Source: Streptomyces coeruleorubidus
Lineage (GTDB): Bacteria; Actinomycetota; Actinomycetes; Streptomycetales; Streptomycetaceae
Direction: 5' to 3'
DNA length: 64,000 nt
Assembly: GCF_008705135.1 (NCBI RefSeq)
Contig: NZ_CP023694.1
Span: 186,001-250,000 of the forward strand
This document shows, piece after piece, positions 50,611 to 58,595 of the stretch (the stretch's first letter is position 1; each line of letters starts with the position of its first letter). A program made the position numbers and the translations under genes. The notes beneath the pieces are model-generated. The model did not search any database. It saw only the letters and a list, made by a program, of their open reading frames with translations, and was not told the origin of the DNA.

Positions 50611-51750
50611 TCACCCTCCCTGTTCGACGGCGAAGAGGTTGACGTCGTCCGGGTCGACGGTGATCCCGATCCGTTCGCCGGTGACGGGGCCGCGGCCGGC
50701 CGGTACCTCCAGGCGCAGCAGCGGCGCGTCACCACCGTCGATCCGCACGCCCGCGCGGACCAGGGTGCCGACGTAGGTGGCGGTCTCGACAGTGCCGGTA
50801 CAGAAGCCGTCGTCGGGGGCGCAGGCCCGCAGCCGGCCCGGCTGGACGGCGGCCTTGACCGGCGTGCCGGAGGCCAGCTGGTGGCGGCGTGCCTTGAGCA
50901 GGCCGCCGGACGCATCGAGACGGACCAGGGTGTGCTCGTCGGTGTGCTGCTCGATGCGGCCGGGCAGGAAGTTGGCCGCGCCGAGGAAGTCCGCCACGAA
51001 CGGGGTCCTGGGCCGTTCGAACAGCTCGCGGGGAGTGTCGAACTGCTCGATCAGACCGTTGCGCATCACCGCGATGCGGTCCGACATGACCAGCGCTTCC
51101 TCCTGGTCGTGCGTCACATAGATGACGGTCAGGCCCAGTTCCTGCTGGATGGCCTTGATCTCGACCTGGAGCTGGTCACGCAGCTTCTTGTCCAGCGCGC
51201 CCAGCGGCTCGTCCATGAGGATGACCGGCGGGCGGTAGACGAGTGCGCGGCACAGGGCGACACGCTGCTGCTGCCCGCCGGACAGCTCACGCGGCTTACG
51301 GTTGCCGAACCCGGACAGACCCGCGATCTCCAGCGTCTCCCCGACCCGCCTGCGGATCTCGTCCTTCGGCACTCCGCGTAGCGTGAGCGGGAAGGCGACG
51401 TTCTCGCTCACGGTCATGTGCGGGAAGAGCAGGTACTGCTGGAACACGAAGCCGAGGTTGCGTTTCTGCGGGGCGAGCTTCGTGACGTCACGGCCGCCGA
51501 CGGTGATGGTGCCGGAGTCGGGTTCGCAGAAACCGGCGATCATCATCAGGGTCGTGGTTTTGCCCGATCCGGAGGCGCCGAGGAAGGTGACGAACTCCCC
51601 GGCCGCGATCTCCATGGACGCCTCGTCGACCGCGACGACGTCCCCGTAGGTCTTGCGCAGCGCCACCACCGACAACGCTTTGCCCGTCGCGGTGGGCAGG
51701 GTGCCGCCGGCCACCGTCACAGACGGTGTGACCACATCGAATTCAGCCAC
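50611..51750 (-). CDS. polyamine-type ABC transporter ATPase (PotA-like)
   Basis: The 379-residue ATPase has the complete set: Walker A GASGSGKTT, Q-loop in FVFQQYLLFPHM, signature LSGGQQQRVALCRAL, Walker B VILMDEPLGALD and H-loop THDQEEAL. A C-terminal TOBE domain (about 285-379) completes it, as in PotA/UgpC-like ATPases. It starts at ATG 51750, overlapping the end of the binding-protein gene (51743). It drives the two permeases. Confidence 0.95.
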   Translation of the reverse strand: MAEFDVVTPSVTVAGGTLPTATGKALSVVALRKTYGDVVAVDEASMEIAAGEFVTFLGASGSGKTTTLMMIAGFCEPDSGTITVGGRDVTKLAPQKRNLGFVFQQYLLFPHMTVSENVAFPLTLRGVPKDEIRRRVGETLEIAGLSGFGNRKPRELSGGQQQRVALCRALVYRPPVILMDEPLGALDKKLRDQLQVEIKAIQQELGLTVIYVTHDQEEALVMSDRIAVMRNGLIEQFDTPRELFERPRTPFVADFLGAANFLPGRIEQHTDEHTLVRLDASGGLLKARRHQLASGTPVKAAVQPGRLRACAPDDGFCTGTVETATYVGTLVRAGVRIDGGDAPLLRLEVPAGRGPVTGERIGITVDPDDVNLFAVEQGG

Positions 51751-52852
51751 GAGCCCACTCCAACCAGCGCTTGGTGACGGCCGATTCGTTCTTCAGCCAC
51801 CAGTCGATGTCCGCGTCGAAGCCCTCGTCGTAGTACTTCGGCGCACCCGCGAGTGCGTTGCGCTCGTCCTCGGTGAGCTTGGCGTAGGCCACCGGAGACG
51901 ACGGGTTCGACGGGAAGGCCTTGGCCAGAGCGGCCTGGCTCTCGGCACGCAACGCGAAGTCCATGAGCTGGTAGGCGCCATCCACGTTGGCCGCGCCCTT
52001 GGCGATGGCATAGCCCGAGAACTGGCGGCGCATGCCGTTGAGCTGCCGCTCGACCGGGACGCCCTGCTTCTGGAGATCGGCGATCCGGCCGTCCCAGACC
52101 GTGGACATCGTCACCTCCTGGCGGCTCAGGAGCACGCCGGGCAGCGGACCGCTGTCCCAGAACTTCTTGATGTCACCCCGCAGCCGGGTCAGCACCTTGA
52201 AGGCGCGGTCCACATCCAGCGGGTACAGCTTGTCCATCGGCACACCATCGGCCAGCAGCGCGAACTCCAGCTCCGGCAGGTCACCGTCCGGGCTGACCAT
52301 CGCGCGGCCGCCCTTGAACGCCTTGGTGTCCCAGAAGTCCGCCCATGACTCCGGCTTGCGGCCATCGAAGGCATCCGTGCGATACGCGATGCACTGGCCG
52401 TAGAAGCTGTGCCCGATGGCGTGCTCGGTGATCTGGTTCTCGGGGACCTTCGCGCTCTTCAGGCTCTTGAGCCGGCCGGGGTCCAGCGTCTCCAGGGCAC
52501 CCTGCTTCACATACTTCAGGTGAGACATCATCGAGTTGTTGATGAGGTCGCACTGCGGGCGGCCCTGCTTGATCTGGGCCAGCAGCGGAGCGTCGTCCAG
52601 GTTCAGCACCTTGACGCCGATCCCCGTCTCCTGCGTGAACGGCGTGTAGATCGCCTTCTGCAGGGCCGCGCCGTAGGAACCGCCGCTGTCGCGGACGACC
52701 ACCGTCTTGCCGCCCTTCCCACCGGTGCCGGTGGAAGCGCTGCGGCTGGTGCCGGTGCCGCAGGCGCTGAGGGCGGTCGCAGCGGCGAGACCCGCCGTGG
52801 CTCCGCCGACGCCGCGCAGGAAGAGTCTGCGGTCTATACGGGCGTCTCTCAT
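51743..52852 (-). CDS. polyamine-type substrate-binding protein (PotD-like)
   Basis: The 369-residue protein has an N-terminal Tat-like/lipoprotein leader (RRLFLRG then LSACG with the lipid Cys) and the extracellular binding fold: TVVVRDSGGSYGAALQKAIY, FTQETGIGVKV, KPESWADFWD. ATG 52852 is preceded by AGGAGG. It is the first gene of the operon running down to 44939. It is closely related along its whole length to the protein at 57488, so it is a paralogue pair. Its ligand may be a polyamine, but the sequence alone does not say. Confidence 0.93.
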   Translation of the reverse strand: MRDARIDRRLFLRGVGGATAGLAAATALSACGTGTSRSASTGTGGKGGKTVVVRDSGGSYGAALQKAIYTPFTQETGIGVKVLNLDDAPLLAQIKQGRPQCDLINNSMMSHLKYVKQGALETLDPGRLKSLKSAKVPENQITEHAIGHSFYGQCIAYRTDAFDGRKPESWADFWDTKAFKGGRAMVSPDGDLPELEFALLADGVPMDKLYPLDVDRAFKVLTRLRGDIKKFWDSGPLPGVLLSRQEVTMSTVWDGRIADLQKQGVPVERQLNGMRRQFSGYAIAKGAANVDGAYQLMDFALRAESQAALAKAFPSNPSSPVAYAKLTEDERNALAGAPKYYDEGFDADIDWWLKNESAVTKRWLEWARG

Positions 52853-53172
52853 GGTTTGCCTCCTGGGGGTGGTGCTAAGGGGAAACAGGGACGGCTGGGG
52901 ATGGGGCTACGAGTGGGGGTCCGCTTCGTCGGATCCGAGGCCCGCGCCGGGGGTCGGGCTGCGCCGGGGACGATGGTGAGGCCGTTCATGCCGTAGAAGA
53001 TCCGACCGTCGGGCGGGGCGGGGACCGTGTGCTACCCGCCGCCGACCGGGTCGATGATGCGGCGGCGGACATCACCCCCTCGGCCCGGTACTTCGAGTTC
53101 TACGCGGGCGTCGACGACCAGCTCAGCGGGGTTCTTCGGGGATGTCCGTGCGGGGACGATGTGCGTCGCGCG
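52853..53172. other. 320-bp gene-free stretch, operon promoter region
   Basis: This stretch lies between the HAD gene's stop and the ATG of the binding-protein gene, so it must carry the operon promoter. It is GC-rich. No protein is convincing; the open frame at 53029-53170 reads RYFEFYAGVDDQLSG but has no upstream site and no recognised homology. I see no clear operator. Confidence 0.5.
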
Positions 53173-53853
53173 TCAGATGCCGAGCATGGTGTTGAGGTCG
53201 TCCAGGGACTTCACCGGCACGTAGTCGTAGCCGTGGGTCACCGGGTCATAGCCGCGATCCAGCAGGATCAGGTTGCGGAAGCCCATGTCGTGCATCGGCA
53301 TCAGGTCGTAGCGGGTGTGCGAGGAGACGTGCACGAAGTCCTCGGGGGAGGCGTCGAGCTGGTCGAGCATGTACTCGAACGCGGCGTAGCGGGGCTTGTA
53401 GAAGCCGGCCTGCTCCGCGGTGTAGACCGCGTGGAAGTCCGCACCGAGCCGGGGCACGCTCTCCTCCAGGAAGGCGTCGTCGGCGTTGGAGAAGATGACC
53501 AGCTTGTAGTTCTCGCTCATCTTCTTCAGCGGCTCCGGCACATCGGCGTGCGGGCCCCAGCTGCGGACGCCGTCGGCGAACCGCTTGCCCGCGTCCGGGG
53601 CCGCCTTCACACCCCACTTGCGGCAGACCCGCTCGAAGGAGTCGTGCAGCACCTGCTCGTAGGAGTAGTACTCGCCGCGGACCTGGTCGTAGCGGTAGCC
53701 GCGGAACTCCCGGACGAACTGGTCCCAGTGTTCGGCGGGGATCTGGTCACCGACGAGCTCACGCGTGATGGGGGTGATCGGGTACTCGATCAACGTGCCG
53801 TAGCAGTCGAACGAGACGTACTTCGGGCGGAATTGAAGCGAGGGAATGGGCAT
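53173..53853 (-). CDS. HAD-superfamily hydrolase, 2-haloacid dehalogenase type
   Basis: The protein is 226 residues from ATG 53853, which has CAGGAG upstream. The nucleophile motif is VSFDCYGTLI (Asp), then FSNADDAF (Ser/Asn), Lys in FYKPRYAAFEYML and acidic HVSSHTRYDL at the end. This set is typical of type II haloacid dehalogenases, and also of HADs that dephosphorylate small metabolites. It sits between the two amine operons (importer and amine oxidase), and is probably co-transcribed with the oxidase at 53967. The substrate is unclear. Confidence 0.9.
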   Translation of the reverse strand: MPIPSLQFRPKYVSFDCYGTLIEYPITPITRELVGDQIPAEHWDQFVREFRGYRYDQVRGEYYSYEQVLHDSFERVCRKWGVKAAPDAGKRFADGVRSWGPHADVPEPLKKMSENYKLVIFSNADDAFLEESVPRLGADFHAVYTAEQAGFYKPRYAAFEYMLDQLDASPEDFVHVSSHTRYDLMPMHDMGFRNLILLDRGYDPVTHGYDYVPVKSLDDLNTMLGI

Positions 53854-53941
53854 GAGGGTCTCCTGTCTTGGCTTGGGGAACTGGTTACGGCCGGCGCATG
53901 CCCTTTCGGGCATTCCCATGACAGAGATGTCGGGGGTGGGG

Positions 53942-53962
53942 GGCGATGCCGTCGGCATCGCC
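53942..53962 (-). terminator. hairpin after the SolA-like oxidase gene
   Basis: GGCGATGCC and GGCATCGCC are perfect nine-base arms around GTC, 4 bp beyond the oxidase stop on the minus strand. This is a compact and strong stem; it may end the oxidase transcript before the HAD gene or act as a processing stem. Confidence 0.7.
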
Positions 53963-53966
53963 GGGA

Positions 53967-55106
53967 TCAGGCGGCGGTGCCGGCTCCGGCCGGGGCGAGG
54001 AAGCCGACGGGATGGTCCGTGGTGCCGTCGAGTGCCAGGTCGGCGGCGATCTCGCCCATGGCGGGCGAGAGTTTGAAGCCGCTGCCGGAGAATCCGGCCA
54101 TGACGATGATGTCGTCCTCGCCGGGGAGATGACCCACGAGCGGGTTCCCGGACTCCGTGTAGCCCTCCATGTAGACCGACAGCCTGATGGGGTCGGGGTT
54201 CAGATCGGGCATCAGTTCGCCGATGAGCTCGCGGAAGGTGGCGAGTTCCTCCGGGCGGACCGTGCGGTCGAGCCGCTCGGGGTCGGGTACCGGCAGATAA
54301 CGGGCGAAGGAGAGGCCCAGCTTGACGGAGATGCCGTCGGGTGACGGGAGCCCGTAGCAGTCATGGGGTGCGCTGCGTACGAAGGCGGGGGCGCCGCCCG
54401 CGAACCAGTCGTGGCGGGTGGGAATGTGCCAGGAGCTGATCAGCCGGCGGATGTCGACGGTCTTCGGCAGGTCCGGGAGCAGGGTGTTGATCCAGGGGCC
54501 CACCGTCACCACGGCGGTGTCGACGTGGTCCGTGCCCTGGTCGGTGACGATGTGCACCCCACCGCCCGCCGCGGGGGCGATCTCCCGCACCGGGGTGTAA
54601 CGGTGCAGCCTGGCGCCGAGTTGCTCGGCGCGGGCGGCGGCGGCCTGGATCGACGCCTCGGGCCTGATGATGGCGCCCAGCCGGTCGAGGACGGCGGTGT
54701 GCCCGTCCGGGAGGCGGTGCTGGGGGTAGCGGCGGGCGAGTTCTTCCCGGTCCAGTACCTCGTGGTCCAGCCGGTGGGTGGAGCTGGCGGAGAGGAGGAG
54801 ACGCATCGACGGCGAGGCGGTCTCGCCCATCACCAGGCATCCGCTGCGGCGTCGCAGTGAGGAGCCGGTTTCGCGCTGGAGCCGGTCCCACATCCGGTCG
54901 GCGAGCCCCAGCAGCGGAATGTACCCGGGGTCCCCGAGGTGCACTGCGCGGAAGATGCGGGTCTCACCCCCGGCCGCGCCGCGATCGTGCCCCGGGGCGT
55001 ACCGGTCGTAGCCGATGACCTCGGCTCCGCGAGCGGCCAGCCGCCACATGACCTGGCTGCCCATACTGCCGGCACCGATCACGGCAACGCGCTTCGGGAT
55101 GCGCAT
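53967..55106 (-). CDS. sarcosine/N-methyl-L-tryptophan oxidase-like flavoprotein
   Basis: The 379-residue protein belongs to the DAO/MTOX-MSOX family. The FAD motif VAVIGAGSMGSQVMWRLAARG is at the N-terminus, then GETRIFRAVH and, near the end, IIVMAGFSGSGFKLSP. ATG 55106 has a perfect AAAGGAG. In monomeric sarcosine oxidases the FAD is linked to Cys in a C-M-Y-T-type motif; here the region reads VYMEGYTESGNPLVG without that Cys, so covalent attachment probably does not occur. It oxidises an N-methyl or secondary amine. It is divergent from the PucR gene. Confidence 0.88.
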   Translation of the reverse strand: MRIPKRVAVIGAGSMGSQVMWRLAARGAEVIGYDRYAPGHDRGAAGGETRIFRAVHLGDPGYIPLLGLADRMWDRLQRETGSSLRRRSGCLVMGETASPSMRLLLSASSTHRLDHEVLDREELARRYPQHRLPDGHTAVLDRLGAIIRPEASIQAAAARAEQLGARLHRYTPVREIAPAAGGGVHIVTDQGTDHVDTAVVTVGPWINTLLPDLPKTVDIRRLISSWHIPTRHDWFAGGAPAFVRSAPHDCYGLPSPDGISVKLGLSFARYLPVPDPERLDRTVRPEELATFRELIGELMPDLNPDPIRLSVYMEGYTESGNPLVGHLPGEDDIIVMAGFSGSGFKLSPAMGEIAADLALDGTTDHPVGFLAPAGAGTAA

Positions 55107-55387
55107 GAGGTCGCTCCTTTCGCCGGGTGCGGCCTGGGTGTCTCAGTGGTGCCCCGGCACGGTGGGGACACCGTGCGGACCCTTCCGATTCGGGCCCTTT
55201 GGGGATGGCGTTCACTCTCGACCCCGGCGAATACGCAGGTCAACCCACACTCTGTTCCGCCTCGGGACCTTATCGAGACGAAGTGTCATGGCGAGCAGGC
55301 CGGCCACGGAAAGTAACCCTGCCCCTCTTGTCACGGTGATGTGCCGGTGCGAAGGTGACCCCGATCCCTCGGACGAAAGCAGTCCTT
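55107..55387. promoter_or_regulatory. divergent promoter region, oxidase/PucR regulator
   Basis: 281 bp separate the oxidase ATG (55106) from the PucR ATG (55388). PucR regulators usually bind such divergent regions and control neighbouring catabolic genes. I could not find a convincing palindrome; the stretch is only moderately AT-richer around 55200-55270. Confidence 0.45.
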
Positions 55388-57007
55388 ATGCCGCCCAGAC
55401 GGCCCGCAACCGGGCGCTTCCCGACCATCACGGAGGTTCTGAGCCTCCCCGTGCTGGCCGAGGGGATGCCGCGCGTGCTGGCCGGTGAGTCGCAGCTGGA
55501 CCGTGCGGTGCGCTGGGTGCACGTCACCGAACTGCTCAACCCCGCCGATTTCCTCGAAGGCGGCGAGCTGGTCCTGACGACCGGCATGCCCTATCCCGAG
55601 GACGCCTCCGAGCTGCGTGGCTACGTCGGCCAGCTCGCCGATGTCGGCGCGGCAGGCCTGATCGTGGAGCTCGGCTACCGGTACCGGAAGGTGCCCGACG
55701 AGCTGGTGGCGGCCTGCCGTGCCCGTGAGGTGCCGCTGGTCGAGCTGGCCCGCGGCGTCCGGTTCATCGACGTCACGCAGACGGTGCACGCGCTCATCCT
55801 CGACGCCCAGGGGGCGCTGCTGCGCCGCGGCAGGGCCGTCCAGGACATCTTCACCGCCCTGACGCTGCGGGGGGCGAGCCCCGAGGAACTGGTGCACACC
55901 ACCGCCGAGCTCACCGGGGCCCCCGTGGTGCTGGAGGACCTCACCCACCGGGTCCTGATGTGCGAACTGCTCGGCCGGCCGTACGAGCCGGTGGTGTCGG
56001 CCTGGTCCCGGCGTTCCCGGGCCGCCCCGACCCCGGAGAAGATCACGCCGAGCGGCCCGGAGGGGTGGCTGATCGCGCCCGTGCAGGACCACCAGGGGCC
56101 GTGGGGGCGGCTGGTCCTGCTGGAGGGCCGGCTGAACCCGGAGCCCGACCCGGAACACGTCCTGGTGCTGGAGCGCGCGGCAGTCGCCCTGAGCATGGCG
56201 CGGCTGGCCGGACCGGCCTGGTGGGAGCGCCGGGCCCACCGCTCGGTGCTGCGTGACCTGTACGAACGGCGTTTCCGCTCTCCCGCGGACGCCCGCGCAC
56301 GCGCCGAGGCCCTGGGACTGCCGACCCTCGGGCACCGCCTCTTCGCCGTGGTCATCCGCCACACGCACACCGGTACCGGGGAGCACCTCGACGAACGGAT
56401 CGCGAAGGCGATGGCGCAGACCGGCATCCGCGCCCTGGTCGGCGAGACGGCCCCGGGCCGGATCGGCGTGCTCCTCGCCCTGGCACAGGCCAGCGCCTGG
56501 CAGCCGGTCGCCGAGCGGATGGGCCGTCTCTGCCGCGAGGAGCTCGGCCCGGAATGCGTCGTCGCCGTCGGCCCCGGCGTGACCGACCTCTCCGGGATCG
56601 CCCGGTCGTGGCAGGAGGCCGAGCAGACGGCCGAGGCCATCACGCCCGCCTCACCCGACCGCTGGTTCTACGTCCCCGCCGACGTCCGGCTGCCGGAGCT
56701 GCTGGGCGTGCTGCGGGAGGACATCCGCCTCCAGCGGTACGCGGAACGGCAGCTCACGCGTCTCATCGAGCACGACGACCGCAACGGCGGCGACCTGCTC
56801 CCGGCATTGCGCGCCTATCTGACGGCGGCCGGGAACAAGTCGGTCGCGGCGAAACAGGCCGGCATGTCCCGGCAGGCGTACTACCAGCGGCTCCACACCA
56901 TCGAGCGGCTCCTCGGCTGCGATCTGGAGTCGGGCCTTCAGTGCACGTCCCTGCACGTCGCGGTGCTGGTGCTGGACGCGCGGGGAGCGGCGGCGCCCGG
57001 CACGTGA
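55388..57007 (+). CDS. PucR-family transcriptional regulator
   Basis: The protein is 539 residues. The N-terminal PucR/purine catabolism-type domain begins FPTITEVLSLPVLAEGMPRV and includes LVLTTGMPYPE. A GGDEF-like middle domain (LFAVVIRHTHTGTGEHLDER) follows, and the C-terminal PucR helix-turn-helix is GNKSVAAKQAGMSRQAYYQRL (about 505-525). It activates nitrogen or amine catabolism genes on sensing a metabolite. ATG 55388 has no strong site; a GTG at 55355 is equally possible. It probably controls the oxidase and the neighbouring amine operons, in view of its position. Confidence 0.9.
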   Translation: MPPRRPATGRFPTITEVLSLPVLAEGMPRVLAGESQLDRAVRWVHVTELLNPADFLEGGELVLTTGMPYPEDASELRGYVGQLADVGAAGLIVELGYRYRKVPDELVAACRAREVPLVELARGVRFIDVTQTVHALILDAQGALLRRGRAVQDIFTALTLRGASPEELVHTTAELTGAPVVLEDLTHRVLMCELLGRPYEPVVSAWSRRSRAAPTPEKITPSGPEGWLIAPVQDHQGPWGRLVLLEGRLNPEPDPEHVLVLERAAVALSMARLAGPAWWERRAHRSVLRDLYERRFRSPADARARAEALGLPTLGHRLFAVVIRHTHTGTGEHLDERIAKAMAQTGIRALVGETAPGRIGVLLALAQASAWQPVAERMGRLCREELGPECVVAVGPGVTDLSGIARSWQEAEQTAEAITPASPDRWFYVPADVRLPELLGVLREDIRLQRYAERQLTRLIEHDDRNGGDLLPALRAYLTAAGNKSVAAKQAGMSRQAYYQRLHTIERLLGCDLESGLQCTSLHVAVLVLDARGAAAPGT

Positions 57008-57332
57008 CGAGGCGACGCCCTTGAGCTGTACCAGCAACCAGAGCTGGACATCGTCACCTACTTCCCCGCGGTGGACCCGGCCACCCTCACCGCCGTGGAC
57101 GCGGCGTCGGCCCGCGTCCTGGCCGACGGCATGTCCGGCCCCCGATCCGGTGTTCCCCAGCACCCTCAAGGCCGACCGCGAGTCCTTCACCGCCCGCCAC
57201 CCGAAGGTCACCGCGGACGCCGAGGGCGCGCGCATTCTCCGCAGCGTCCTGATGAAGCCGGGGTCCGAGCTGTATGTGGAGCGCCTCCACGACCGGGTCG
57301 AAAGGCTCACCCGGGCCCTGGCAAAGGAATGA
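57008..57332 (+). pseudogene. C-terminal fragment of a PLP-dependent decarboxylase/aminotransferase, frameshifted
   Basis: Right after the PucR stop, without a start, the plus strand reads LYQQPELDIVTYFPAVDP and then DAASARVLADGMSGP, the C-terminal end of group-II-type PLP decarboxylases. At the run of five C (57139-57143) one extra C shifts the frame; the next frame continues DPVFPSTLKADRESFTARHP to RVERLTRALAKE and a normal stop at 57332. The main part of the enzyme (about 350 residues, with the PLP Lys) is missing. The enzyme may once have decarboxylated an amino acid to the amine handled by the neighbouring genes. Confidence 0.75.
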
Positions 57333-57487
57333 TATTGCCTGCATACTTGCACAACCCTCACGGAGGAAGATCTCTGCCGAAATGACGATCCCGTAGCAAA
57401 TGGACGGGACACGAAGCAGGGAAGCGCATTCCGCGTGAATCCGCCCTCCCCTACCGGCCCCGCGCCCAGATCCACAGGAGGAAGAGG
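57333..57487 (+). promoter_or_regulatory. promoter region of the binding protein/sensor phosphatase pair
   Basis: 155 bp of lower GC precede GTG 57488, with ATATTGCCTGCATACTTGCA around 57331-57350 and a strong purine-rich GGAGGAAGA at 57361-57369, well upstream of the start. A second site AGGAGGAAGAGG precedes the GTG. A mini-frame ATGACGATCCCGTAG at 57382 follows the first site; it might be a leader, but it is too short to judge. Confidence 0.4.
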
Positions 57488-58576
57488 GTGAGCGAACACG
57501 GAATCGATCGCAGAGCATTCCTGGGGGGCGGAGCCGCGGCAGGCGTCGCCACCCTCGCGCTCACCGCGTGCCGGCCCCGCTCCGACCAGGGCACCACCAG
57601 GACCAAGAGCAGTGGACCGCTCGTCGTCCGCGACATCGGCGGCACGTACGGAGCAGCGAATCGAAAGGCCGTCTACGACCCGTTCACCAGGGAGACCGGA
57701 ATCCAGATCAAAGTGGTGAACATCCTGCACGAGCGGATGATCGCCCAGATCGAGGAAGGCCGCCCCCGGTTCGATGTCATGGACATCAACATGACCCACT
57801 TGGCACTCTTCAAGCAGGAGGGACTTTCGGAGGAGCTCGACTACGACCGGCTGAAGAACGCGACGAATGCCGGCATCGCCGAGTCCCTGTTGACCTCTCA
57901 CGGCGTGGGAAAGAACTATTGGGCCAGCGTCCTGGCATACCGTGCCGACGCCTTCGGCCGGAAAAAGCCCGAGTCCTGGGCGGACTTCTGGAGCACCGGG
58001 CAATTCCCGGGCAGGCGCGCGTTGCAGGGCTCGGTGGACTGGCCGGAGCTGGAGTTCGCCCTCCTCGCCGACGGCGTGCCGCTCGACGAGCTGTATCCCC
58101 TCGACGTGGACCGTGCCTTCGCGGCCCTCGACGCCATCAAGGACTCCGTGCCGGCGTTCTGGGAGAGCGGCGCCGTACCGGGTGAACTGCTGGACCGTAA
58201 GGAAGTCGTGGCCTCCAGCGTCTGGAACGGCCGCGTCCAGAGTCTGATCAGGGACGGTTCCCCGCTCGCGTACGCGTGGAACGGTGCTCGCAGGCAGAGC
58301 AACGGCTACGGCATCCCCAAAGGCGCAGCGAACCCGGAGGCCGCCTACCGGCTCATCGACTTCGCCCTGCGGCCCGATGTACAGGCCCACTTCGCACGGA
58401 TCCACCCCGAGGGGCCTGTCGTGCCGGCCGCCTACGCACACCTCTCCGAGACCGCCGCCGCGCACCTGGCGAGCTCTCCGGGGCACCTGCGGTCCGGTTT
58501 CGACCTGGACGTCGAGTGGTGGGTCGAGAACGGAGATGCCCTGACCGAGCGCTGGCAGGCGTGGGCACGCACCTGA
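57488..58576 (+). CDS. orphan substrate-binding protein, paralogue of the polyamine-type protein
   Basis: The protein is 362 residues from GTG 57488 (AGGAGGAAGAGG site). It has the Tat leader DRRAFLGGG and a lipobox-like LTACRP, so it is exported and lipid-anchored. The fold is the same as in the importer protein: LVVRDIGGTYGAANRKAVYD, then FTRETGIQIKVVN and KPESWADFWS. No permease or ATPase gene follows; instead the next gene, 19 bases later, is the sensor phosphatase at 58596. That position suggests a ligand-presenting role for the sensor rather than, or besides, transport. Confidence 0.9.
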   Translation: MSEHGIDRRAFLGGGAAAGVATLALTACRPRSDQGTTRTKSSGPLVVRDIGGTYGAANRKAVYDPFTRETGIQIKVVNILHERMIAQIEEGRPRFDVMDINMTHLALFKQEGLSEELDYDRLKNATNAGIAESLLTSHGVGKNYWASVLAYRADAFGRKKPESWADFWSTGQFPGRRALQGSVDWPELEFALLADGVPLDELYPLDVDRAFAALDAIKDSVPAFWESGAVPGELLDRKEVVASSVWNGRVQSLIRDGSPLAYAWNGARRQSNGYGIPKGAANPEAAYRLIDFALRPDVQAHFARIHPEGPVVPAAYAHLSETAAAHLASSPGHLRSGFDLDVEWWVENGDALTERWQAWART

Positions 58577-58595
58577 GCCCGAGGCACAGGGAGCG

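Noticed and set aside
53029..53170. small plus-strand open frame in the importer promoter region
   Set aside because: No ribosome-binding site, no recognised homology.
57382..57396. four-codon leader frame MTIP before the orphan binding-protein gene
   Set aside because: Too short and with poor spacing from the purine-rich site to be claimed as a leader peptide.
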